A stretch of 64,000 nt of DNA from Agapanthus africanus (Eukaryota > Streptophyta > Magnoliopsida > Asparagales > Amaryllidaceae), in assembly GCA_030015575.1 (NCBI GenBank), contig JASDDO010000006.1, positions 321,146,361-321,210,360 on the forward strand. The letters are read 5' to 3'. How positions within the stretch are numbered: position 1 is the first letter of the stretch; every line of letters starts with the position of its first letter. Position numbers and translations under genes: made by a program. Below the pieces are notes generated by a model, which made no database searches, was not told where the DNA came from, and worked only from the letters and a program-made list of their open reading frames with translations. This document shows positions 30,409-40,459 of the stretch, piece by piece.

Positions 30409-30604
30409 GGTTTTTTTGGCGGCCCATGCAGGTCAGTGCTGCATGGAACCCTACCATGCAGGTCAGTGCTGCATGGAACCATACCATGCAAGTCAGTTCT
30501 GCATGGAAACCTAAGCAATATAACATAAGAAATATAAGACTCAACAACTAAACATTCTTTATATTTCATAATCTTTGAATCTATCATAACCCTATTTTTA
30601 TTTC
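30409..30604 (+). repeat. Leader of E with three 30-bp hairpin repeats, no normal primer site
   Basis: Directly after the LTR, where a primer site is expected, lies GGTTTTTTTGGCGGCC, which matches none I know. It is followed by three tandem copies of a 30-bp unit (30424-30507), each an inverted repeat with arms CCATGCA / TGCATGG around GGTCAGTGC. Then comes an AT-rich spacer up to the gag ATG. Confidence 0.7.
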
Positions 30605-31560
30605 AAGGTTATGGATTCTTTAAACAATACCAGCACAAACGTCAACAACACACCACCACCACTTCTTCCACTTACGCCTACCGTTGTAGCTTTGATCAAT
30701 GAGCAAACTGTACTGCTCGAGGCAATTAAGAGCCTCTTGGAGGGAAAGTAGCAGCAGACTGCTATTCTAATGAACCATCCAGAAGCAGAAGCATCCGGAG
30801 TGAAGCAATTCTGGGCGTTGTATCTTAAACAATTTTCTGGGAAAGAGAGCCCCTTGGAAGCTAAAGAATGGGCTCAAAGTATCGAAGACGATTTGGCAGC
30901 AGCACAAGTGCCAGAGATTGCCTGGGTTAGAGTTGCGAAGCTGCAACTCACAGATAACACCAGAGTTTGGTGGAAGAAAGCCGTCTTGACCAGCCGATCG
31001 AATGGAGGACTTTTCGCGAGATGTTCGACGCAAAGTATTTTCAGGAGACTACCCTATTCGACATGGAGCAGCAATTCATCCACCTACAACAAGGCTTTAT
31101 GTGGAGAAAATCGGTGGATGAGTATGATGCTGAGTTCACTATGTTGAGCAGGTTCGCGGCACATCTCATTCCGACCGCTGAGATCAGGTCCAGACGATTT
31201 TAGCAAGGGTTAGATCAAGAGATCCAAGATGCCTTAGCTATAGGGGATTTCCCAACCCACGACCTGGCTCTGAAAGCTGCCCGTTGATATGAGGCAGTAG
31301 CGAAGAAGAAAGGCATACCTTAATCTGCCGGTGTGAAGCTCCCTACCGCCCAAATGACAGGAGGAGCCTCTTCAATACAAACTTTTGCACACAGGAGACC
31401 GGAAGAAAAAATTAACTAGCCAAGTCTAGATTTTTGCTTCTACTGCAAAAGAGATGGACACCTGTAGAAGGACTGTAGGCACGCAAAAGGCCTTTGCTTA
31501 GTTTGTGGCGCATCCACTCATGGAATTGGAACACGGCCTCATAGACGCAACCTAGTTCCT
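30605..31560 (+). pseudogene. Element E gag, decayed
   Basis: Begins MDSLNNTSTNV at the ATG near 30611. A chromovirus-like Retrotrans_gag follows: FSGKESPLEAKEWAQSIED, VRVAKLQLTDNTRVWW, then after a frameshift near 30990 FREMFDAKYFQ and DEYDAEFTMLSRFA, and a zinc-knuckle region (CFYCKRDGHL ... CRHAKGLCLVCG). At least seven stops interrupt it (for example TAG in GK*QQT, TAG after SRRF, TGA in AAR*YEAV); all can be read as C-to-T changes of CAG, CGA or CAA. Coding ends with no protease active site. Confidence 0.82.
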
Positions 31561-31966
31561 ACATACATCACTTATCCGTAGTGGCCATTTATCCAGGCTC
31601 CTGCATCTCGTTTTGCTCTCCCAGCTCTACCTCCACGAAAACCTCCTGCTTAGCCTCCACGCCAATTCCATCAAGCACTGAGGAACATGCCTCGAGGGCA
31701 GAGAAACATGCCCCAAGGTTAGAGGAATGTGCCTCCAACTAAAAGGAATGTACCCCGGTGTCAGGCATTCACATTAGTGGCCATAGAACCCGAGATTGTA
31801 AACCAAGGTAACCCCGGTAATTTCCTTACATCTTTTTCAATCTTTCCAAAACTTTGCATTCTTTCGTTCTTCTAAATACTTTTCATGCACTATCAAAAGT
31901 TCTATCACTAAACTTTTCTTAAATCTGTAACACTTTCCTTCTATAAATTTCGAGGAAGAAATTTTT
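31561..31966 (+). other. Gag tail and 3' untranslated region of E
   Basis: Repetitive Arg/Pro-rich codons (RNMPRGQRNMPQG-like) are followed by non-coding sequence. This is where protease and RT would start in a full element; none is visible. Confidence 0.65.
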
Positions 31967-31981
31967 ATAAGGAGGGTAGAA
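31967..31981 (+). other. Polypurine tract of element E
   Basis: AAGGAGGGTAGAA directly before the 3' LTR start TGTAACAAC fixes the plus orientation. Confidence 0.8.
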
Positions 31982-34818
31982 TGTAACAACACTAAACTTT
32001 ATGTACAGATTTTTTTTCAAAAATACAAAAATGAGCACCTAAGCTTGAGCACAAGTTATAAATTTAAATTGTTTTAGAACAACAAGAAAGCACTTGTAGC
32101 TCATTGGTAAAGCCTTACACTGTTGTGACATAGCCCCTATGTTCAAATCCCCCAGCCATATATTATTTTTATTGATTTTTCTTTTAATCTTTTAGAAGCT
32201 CAAAAGTTTGCATGTACACTACATGTAAAATGAAAAGTCACACTGAAAACAAACATGTGCAAAATACTATTCAAACAGACCCTGACACGTGGCACAGATC
32301 CCACCACCGAATTCCCTTAGATGGCCGGCGAGATTAGGCTTGGGGCCGGCGCCGCTGGGCCCCCCGTGCCTAATGCTCCAATTTTTAACCCTACACCCCT
32401 TGGCCTCCCCCCTTAACCCCAGTACGGTTTGTTTTCCCTGCACATTAACAGAGAATTAAAATGATGCATTAATCTACAATTTTAATGCATTTTTAAGTCA
32501 CTATTCACCCACAAAACCCTAATTCTATCCTATAAATATCCCCCTACACTTTGGCTCTCCTCATTCTGAAATACATTGCCAAAACTCTCTAAAATTCCTA
32601 AGTCCAAAAGTTGTACAAGTGGAGTTAGCCAAGGTCAAAGTTCCGGCGATGTTTCAAGACAAATCCGGCAACGACACGACTCCACGACGCCTTCGAAAGT
32701 TCCCTCTACCTCCCCTCTCTTCTCCAAATCAGCAAGTCCCCTCTCCCCTAATCTCCTTCTAATCTAAAACTCTCTCATTTCAAAACTCGTAGGAAGCGGA
32801 GTTATTCCGATTTCTGATTCTCTTTTCGTTGAAAACCCAAAATTTCTTAATAACCAACCTACCAATTCTTCATATATTGTTTATCAATCATAACCAAACA
32901 CTTTAGAATAAGTTTCATCTCAAAATAACATGTTATGCAACTTTTATCACATTTTTACGATTAAATTCCACAAACTTTACATTTTACATATTTCATCATA
33001 TTCCTTTGTATTACTTTTAGAAAACTCACAAGGTAATGACTTACCTCATCCCAACACTCATACTTGACATAGCACGATGGCTTTTGGAATATTAGTTTGT
33101 GGGATAATTACAAGTTTACAATAAAATACCATAAACTATTACAAAATCGTATTCTTTAAATTGTCTTATTTAAATTCCATACGATTAAGTCCTTACAACC
33201 CATTTTGGGGAATTCGACTTGGTTTGTGCGGGTTATCGCACATCCATCGGACTAGTAGGGCGAGATGCAGGTCTCCTCACAGAGCATACGATCTCGATGG
33301 AATTTGTATTCCAATTTTAAGAAAAATGTGATTTCTATTTAATAAAGAAATTCTATTTTTAATATATATAGATATATATATTATCAAAATATCTATTTTA
33401 AATATATAATATATTCCTTGTTTTCTAATCAAAAGAAAAGAATCACAAATGTTCATGAAATACCATCAAGAATCAATATAAGTCAAATTACATGAAAATA
33501 CCGTATACTATTCAATTTAGGTTTATATCCACTAGAATATCTCATTTTATAAAAATTACAACTTTGAAAACCCTAAAGACGATAAATAAATATTTGAGAT
33601 TTATTTTGAAAATATATCAAAACTATTTTTAATAAAACCCCCTCAAGTTATATTAATTTATAATAAGGATTCTAGTAAATATAGGTTTAAGCGGGACCAG
33701 TTCTCTTGAGCCTCAGGGAAATGGAGAATATGGGTGCTTGCCTATTTAAGGTAGACAAACTAAAAACGGTGTTATCAATACGGTAATTGTCTTGGAAAAA
33801 GACACAAATCTTGCCGTCCTTGTGTAGCAGCTACTGATAACTCCAAAACTAATTCAGAACTTCAATTCTGTTTAAGTGTCTGACTCAGGAAGAGTCTCCA
33901 TCTAATCTGAAATCAATCAATCCATCCTTAAATACAATTCATGTATAAATCCAATTTAACATGAATCCATTTATACCAGAATTCAATCTATATCAACATG
34001 AACATGATTTGACCGAACCATCGATATACATTTGACTGGTCTACATGACTATCCGTCTATATCCTTTCCATTTACATGAATTACTGATATCATGGTTTTG
34101 GCAAGTCGTACATCTATTAATAAAAACAGTACACATCAATACAAAATACATTACGGGGTTTTAAAGGGGTAGACTGGCACAAAATGTGTTAAATGTGGCA
34201 TGAGATGGTCATTAAAAGACGTAGCTATACATCCATTGCCGTTATTCCGTGGTTTTATCGACGGAGCCTTGTACTACGGGTTACCATAGTCCACGGTATA
34301 AGTTAGACTCCTCTCGTATACATTGGCATATTCTGTACCAAGCTACAAACAACTGCGTTAGCATAACAATCAAACATTATACCAGTTACACCCCCTTATC
34401 TATTCTATTTCTATCTTTCTTTGGGACTTACCGAGCGATTGTTCGCTGACGACATTCCTATTTCTCTTCTTTCTTTGGAATGTTGTCAGGAGGACCCGAC
34501 TCTGAGGAGTTCGAGACTAGCCAGGAGCAATTGGAGCAGACCACTGAGCAGCACGACCACTAGGCTTCACTTGTACTCACTTTTCTTTCAGTTCATACCA
34601 TTGTTTAGGCATTGATTTCCATTTTTGTATTTACATTTTCAGTTGTATTGTAACAAAATGTTTAATAAATAATAGTTATTGTTTATTTATATCTCTTGTC
34701 ATTTTTTTGTGTACTTTATTATATTGCTTATTTACGCTTAGCGTGTTTGTTTCTGAATAAATACGTAGCGGGTCTCGTCGTGTCTCCTTACCCATATACT
34801 GGGAAGCGGGGCGTGACA
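31982..34818 (+). repeat. 3' LTR of element E
   Basis: 2837 bp, collinear with 27574-30408 with many scattered substitutions and small indels, so E is not recent. It ends GGGGCGTGACA and is followed by ATGAT. Confidence 0.92.
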
Positions 34819-34839
34819 ATGATTGTTGTCCGAACGGTT

Positions 34840-35139
34840 TTAGAGCAATGAAAGTATGAAAGTTTGGTTACGGGCCTTCGCAATATGCTCAACAATAGAC
34901 ATAGATTTTGAAGTTTTCTCAGTAGCTTTAAAAGGATTATCAACATAAGAAGGTGTTGAATTTTGACACGGTTGATAGGACTTTGAGTGAGGTGTCCAAC
35001 TGTTATTTCTAGCGCGTTTTATTCTATTCCTTAAAGGAATGGTGGGGTCGGTATTTGTACCAAAGCAATTACGACAATAAGAAATATCTGGTTGTTTGTA
35101 GCAAATCTCGGCAAGAGTTGGTCGGTTTGGGTTATCCAT
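34840..35139 (-). pseudogene. Element D protein, N-terminus
   Basis: About 100 codons from the ATG of MDNPNRPTLAEICYK, chosen because the frame upstream of it is simple poly(Lys/Phe) read-through. The segment has CRNC and a DNPFKATEKTSKS motif followed by IVEHIAKARN; this motif recurs, decayed, beyond E. No gag core is seen. It is cut by the E insertion. Confidence 0.45.
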
Positions 35140-35500
35140 TATGAAAAAAAAGGAGGGTGAAATGGTAATAATTTTAAGCTCTTTTTTTTTGGATTTTTGA
35201 AAAAAAATTTCTTGGAAAGAGGGACTCAACAAACGTGCATAAATAATACCTAGAATTAGGGTCACCTAGGTCAAATTACTAGACCGCTCCTAGACTTCCA
35301 AAGGACAAGACGTAGGATAAATCCTCTATCATCTCCTTATCAATCTTGCGTCCCGGTAATTGCCAGGTAAGCTGGAGGTATCCGCTATATGAATAACCGA
35401 AATAGCGGGCCTAATTAAGTAACCACTTTCCTTAGTCACATTTGCCTTAGACACCACAAGAGAAATGCAGAGAAACGATAGATTACCCACAACTCTATTT
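35140..35500 (-). other. 5' leader of element D up to the junction with G
   Basis: It aligns with 57220-57490 of element F (ACTAGACCGCTCCTAGACTT; GATTACCCAC). In F, primer site and LTR come next. Here the sequence changes at about 35490-35505 to plus-strand coding tail of element G, within GATGATGAT. Confidence 0.65.
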
Positions 35501-35504
35501 TGAT

Positions 35505-36110
35505 GATGATAAATGCATGGATGGGTATAATTTTGAGGAGAATTTTGAGGATAACATTGAGAATGAACCAGTTTAATTAGATGAGCCGGATTTTCTAATT
35601 CATCCTATCCCTTTCATTGACTGTGTACACCCTCCTAAATCTTTAACCGATACCATTCCTTGATCACTCTCCTCCATCCTTTCCATCGTTCCCACCTCAC
35701 AAGACACCGTATCACTTTCATTTCCTGTGTCTGGTTTACCAAGTTCGGTCTACCTACCCATGTTTTCTCACGAATCTTGAGAGGTTTGACCCCATTTCTC
35801 AACGGGTTGATAGATTAGTACAATCGCTTTTTACACATCGGTCATTACAAATTGTACTAATTTATTCACTCCATTTCCACCCTCAAGCTCGTATTCCATT
35901 TCTTTCTCCCCTCCATCGTTTCTCTCCTCCACCGAGACCGTACCTCGCTTCCATTCCCACACGGTCTCGTGTATTTTTCATCTCTTTCCTCTCCGCATTC
36001 TTTCACCAATATGTACATTATAGCGATAAAATTTTTGGATGGTTGGTGTTAACTTTTGGCCTGTGTAAGGCCTTGTATAGACTAATACTGTTCTCTTCCC
36101 CCTAACTCTG
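35505..36110 (+). pseudogene. Element G protein tail
   Basis: A stop-ridden plus-strand frame with FEENFEDNIENEP, then Ser/Pro/Phe-rich stretches and finally KIFGWLVLTFGLCKA, matching KIFEWLVLTFGLCKA at the end of F's protein. This short phrase marks the end of the coding region in this family. Confidence 0.65.
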
Positions 36111-37701
36111 AACTTCGACGCTTAGGAGTGGAAACATTGTTTCACTTAAGTTTGGGGGGAGGGCTTTTTGTGTGTATATATTCTATTTTCTTTTTTCTGT
36201 TATAAAAAAACATGGGAGCACCGACAACCGACAATTTTGACCCTCGTTGTGTAGCATGACAGTGAGGGCACTGTCATGTTTAAGTTTGGGGGTGTACTCG
36301 GTAAGCTTTCTATCCTTCGCATTCATTTGTATATTCTGAATTTGCATACATATTCAAAAACCCATAAAAATCAGAAAATTTTCCTAAAAATATTAAAACT
36401 TTATTGTCAAGTTAGCTAGTGGGAGAACTTAGATTCGATATTTCAACGGCTTTTGTTTGATGAGATAGGAACAACTAAATCCTATTTTTAGATTTTGAAA
36501 ACCTAAAAGATAACCCTCCTTTGAGTTTAACTGTAGCTAATATACGTCTTTACATCACACTACACGTGTCGTGTGTTTTGAAAATTAGATGACAAGTCTG
36601 ATATGTCTTAAAACTTTTAAATTGATAAACTATTTTTTGAGAATTAAACATGTTTGTTCTGAAATAAGTAATATCAAGAATAGTTTATAAAGTGAAGTGG
36701 ATATGAAGGGATATTATTGATGCCTTAATAAGAATTAAGTCTGAAAAATAACCCATCTGGAACTTGATTGGAGTGATTACACACCTGACCCACTAACACG
36801 TCTTTTATCCTAAAAATAATTGAACAACTAGTTATATATACGTTTGCATGAATTGTTATGATTTTCACGCCAAAATGAGTCCTTTTGTTTTAGGGTTTAG
36901 GTAACTTGAGCAATTAAGTCCGCCGGGGTGTCTCTAGATTTAATGCCCTAAAACCAACTGGTTTGGATACATTGGCCCAAAGCTCGCCAAGAAACCTAGA
37001 AAGTCCAAATTAAAATAAATTCAAGCAAGTGTTCTCTCCGAGTTAAAATTCCTAACGGTTCTTTATGCGAGAATAATCTTGACAAAAGACAAGTTTTATA
37101 AAAATATTTTTAAATGGAGATATGGAGGTTTTATCCTATGATAAAGACTATTGCATGTTCACAAAGGTGTGTATGAAACAAAAACAAGTAAAATGTGGAG
37201 TGAAGAATAAGACCTAGTTTCCTGTTAAAGAGGATTGAAATTCTGAATTTGAAACAAAGCTGGGAAACGAAACTGGAGAAATACTTAACTCTATATAAAA
37301 CTTGTGTGATCCTTTTGAAGTTTTATCCGGTCTTTATTTTGTGACATGATGACTTTAATCGATCCTTTTGAAACATAACGACACTATTTGCACCGCACGT
37401 AAAAACGTATATGATCTGAAGTTAAAAGAGAGGTGTGAAAAATAAAGGTTCGATATTTCTAACTTAGGATAATAGAATTTCTAGCTTTTAAGCAAAACCT
37501 TAGGGTTAGAATCAACAGTTATTTCACAAATCTAGCTTGACGGGATTTTGTGGGTGTAATCCGCTGAAAACTCTCAGGAGACAACACTCCTCCTACTAAG
37601 GACACCTAGAGGTTTAACGGCTTGTTGCACGAGCTCAGTGCAATCGTATTCCTTGCGAAAGTGAGGTTTGGATTTGGTTTTTCTCGGGATGAGCAAAAGA
37701 T
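36111..37701 (+). other. 3' untranslated region of G with extra polypurine motifs
   Basis: AAGTTTGGGGGGAGGG at 36148-36163 and AAGTTTGGGGGTG at 36282-36294 lie 1.4-1.6 kb before the LTR and look like the polypurine tract itself. The rest is AT-rich and non-coding. Confidence 0.7.
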
Positions 37702-37716
37702 AAGTTTGGGGGTATT
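37702..37716 (+). other. Polypurine tract of element G
   Basis: AAGTTTGGGGGTATT directly before the LTR start TGTTCATC; the same motif precedes F's 3' LTR on the minus strand. Confidence 0.8.
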
Positions 37717-39330
37717 TGTTCATCACAGAAAACTGCATTTCAATACCGCTCATTCATTATCATTTTTGTATTATATTGGTACTATTAACTTGTATCTGCT
37801 CAATAAATACAGATTACAGGTATTCATGACAAAACACTGAAAACACACTCAAATACACGAATATTACATTTGTGAGCCGACACTGCAACCGGAACAGAAA
37901 GGCGATCTATATTTAAAGAGTTTCTTTTTACAACATGCATGTATATACACTTTTATCAAAAATGGTCCAACGCATACAAGTGTGAACACCTTTTTGTGAT
38001 GAATGAATCCAGGGGGTTGCCTTGCACAAGTGGGCATACAAGTTGTCACACACAAATGATAACTTGTGTAAGAGAAGAGGCAAGTGGGCTTGTGATGAGT
38101 GGAAAGAATAGTTGTGATGTGATTTAAAGATTGATTTCCCTCCAAAAGCTACTGAGTACAATCCGGTCTTCTACAAAGAGATCAGAAACACCAGTAGGAT
38201 TATGGAGAGTATACAACATCATAGAACAAGCACGGGCCCAATTGCCAAAAATTCAACTGGCGAAAATGTCCCTAAACCCGGCGCCGTCGGTCTTATCAAG
38301 TCCATAGCACCCTATTTTTCTTATGGCTATCCCTTGTTGTCACATCATCCATATTATATTGTTTGTTTAATCTTATTTTGTGTCTATAAGTACCAGATCA
38401 GTGAGCAAGGGAAGGAGAAACTTGAATACACTTTTGAGCTATAGTTTAATTCTTGTTTTCATTTTGAAGCTTTGTATATAGTAGCTAGTTCACCTTGAGT
38501 TCTTTTCCTTCTCTTGATCTTGAAACCTCTTCATTGAGCTTGCAAATTTAAGTTTTGGTTATCGAACTCATGGTTTGTATCATCACTTGAAGTTAATAAA
38601 TCTTTCATTTTGAACTTGTGTTCTTAGTATTCATTTTCTATCTCTTTTACTTACTTGCAATTTATTTATTTCTTGCCATTTACTTACTTGCAATGTTGTG
38701 TTATTCCTTTTTTATCATTTCATTTGCACTTTATTTTTGTTGTGTTGATGGTTTGTGAATAATGGTGTTATTGGGAAAGAGAATGATATTGTAAGTTAGA
38801 AATTCTATTTGCTCATTTCCTTTGCCCAATTTTTGCCAATTGAACTCCGCCCAAACCTTACGCATGCGCTCCGTTAGGCACCCTACCCTACCCTACCAAG
38901 GTATCGGTGATCCCTAACTGTGACCGGTTGCGTGCGGTTTGGTCGGAAGCGAAAGTCAAGAGACAAGAACGAACGGACAAGGGTCAATAAGCCGGATTTC
39001 ATAAATATCGTGCTTAAGCACCCTAATCCACGTTGTTGTTGATTATTCTAGCTTCAATAGTCAAGCTCGGCATAAAGGATCGAGTACGGACTTTCCTAAC
39101 TTACACTAACCTATCTCTATTCCTAACAACTTATACTTTGCATATACAACACTTAGGTTAGAAACGAACAGTTCCGACTCATGCTTAACTCGTGATAACA
39201 AGAACGTAAAATGCACCATCCCCCTGCAGACGACCCGTACTCATCATGGCTAGTTACACGCGATAACGTTTTTGATTGTGGTTATTTCAAATTATTTTTA
39301 AAACGACACGGTGAAAACCTGTGTTAATCA
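37717..39330 (+). repeat. LTR of element G (1614 bp)
   Basis: TGTTCATC to GTTAATCA. Start and end resemble the reversed F LTR (TGTTCAGTTG to GTCAATCA), including GACGACCCGTACTCATC near the end. A TATA-like CTATAAGTA is at about 38383. It is bounded left by a polypurine tract and right by a primer site, hence shared. Confidence 0.85.
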
Positions 39331-39332
39331 AA

Positions 39333-39350
39333 TGGTGTCGTTGCTGGCGA
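39333..39350 (+). other. tRNA-Asp-type primer-binding site of G
   Basis: TGGTGTCGTTGCTGGCGA, three differences from TGGCGCCGTTGCCGGGGA, the Athila tRNA-Asp primer site, two bases after the LTR end. Confidence 0.8.
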
Positions 39351-40459
39351 GACGGTAACGTTTTTATTTTTGTTATTTTGGGTTAATCTCTGTATATCCT
39401 GTTTATAAATCTAACACCATCCTAAAAATAAAACTAAAAATCGAAAAATTTCTAAAAACCAAAACAAAAATTAACAATTCTAACTTTTTGCTCTCTGGAA
39501 ATTTGACCTGCTAGCATTTTGGGACTAATAAAAAAAGTTAAACAATAACATTAAGACACTAGTAGAATAGTAGGATACTTAAAAAAATTTGGAGCCCAAT
39601 TCACCAAGTAGACCGGCGAGATCCCACAAAAATCTGGCATCGCCGGTCTAATCATCCCCTTTTGCTAAAAAATTTTGATCTGTGCTCCAGTGTTCTGTTA
39701 TTATCCCAAATTTTTTTTAAATTTTTTTAATTATGTGTGTGCAGGAGTTTGGGCATTCATATCGCTTTTTCGCACTAAAAATCCATTTTTCCGACATTTG
39801 CAGATTTTGACGGATTTGCGAACTGCGATCGTACGGAGCAAAGTGTACATTCAAAGTTAAGGTGATTGCAAAGTACAGTGCCAAAGATCTAGCTAGTTTG
39901 ACCCGCGCAAGTGAACTTTTCAAGCTAACCGGATTCAATTCAACGGGGGTTTCTTAACCTAAAAACTTACCAGTGAGCATTTACTAACACTATCTTCTCA
40001 AATCCGACGCATCCAATATATTATCTTTGCAGGATTCTTTGCAAGTTCACTGTCAAACGCTAAAAGTGACTAACCCGTATTTGTTGCAGTGCCGTGCCTA
40101 AACATAAAAAACGATTGTTTGATGTTTTGAATTTTTTTCATTGATTTGCGCATTGCATCCATTAATACGGACTTAAGGGCAAACGAACCCCACAACATAT
40201 GGTAAAGGATCTCACCACCTTTTCCGTGGCCCACAAATCACAAAATTGAGCATAACGTTTACCCGCACAAAATTTTTAAAGTAATTATACTTTAATCTTT
40301 TAAGGATTTTACGCTCATTAGGGGAAGTTAACTATGTTTAGAACACCGCTAAACGGTATATCGTTCACGGGGTGTCTAGGAAACCGTTCACGGTGAAACC
40401 GCCAAAAAGAAAGGGTTATTCTAATTAAGGAAGTTCGCGAAAGTGTTGGAAAACCTCCT
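39351..40459 (+). other. 5' leader of G
   Basis: No ORF before the C insertion. Collinear words with F's leader on the other strand include TTAATACGGACTT and CACAAATCACAAA. CTCCT at 40455-40459 is the left candidate target duplication of C. Confidence 0.65.

Larger units (their letters stand above)
27574..34818 (+). mobile_element. Element E: gag-only Ty3/gypsy element with 2.8-kb LTRs
   Basis: LTRs 27574-30408 and 31982-34818 start TGTAACAAC and end GGGGCGTGACA (GTGATA in the first). ATGAT flanks both sides (27569-27573, 34819-34823). The 1573-bp interior holds only a decayed chromovirus-like gag and a polypurine tract; protease, RT and integrase are absent. LTRs make up nearly 80% of its length. 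Such gag-only units have been described as TR-GAG elements and need enzymes from an autonomous relative. Confidence 0.92.
399..35500 (-). mobile_element. Element D: old Athila-like, polymerase-less LTR element, broken by A and E
   Basis: D runs on the minus strand in three pieces: 399-3337, 26502-27573 and 34824-35500. Its LTR start, 3' untranslated region, acidic coding tail and 5' leader can each be lined up by eye with the complete element F at 51335-59432. Examples are the leader words ACCTAGGTC and GATTACCCAC and the CCCCCAAACTT motifs. No RT, RNase H or integrase is present. The 5' LTR and primer site are missing: at about 35500 the sequence switches to plus-strand element G. D is the host for insertions A and E and so predates both. 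Athila-lineage placement rests on its similarity to F. Confidence 0.75.
35505..40459 (+). mobile_element. Element G: Athila-like pieces sharing one LTR
   Basis: The plus-strand order is coding tail, 3' untranslated region, polypurine tract, LTR (37717-39330), tRNA-Asp-type primer site, leader. A 3' end and a 5' end thus share one LTR, as after unequal recombination between LTRs. The leader aligns with F and D leaders (TTAATACGGACTT; CCCACAAATCACAAA). Element C interrupts the leader at 40459. Confidence 0.75.
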
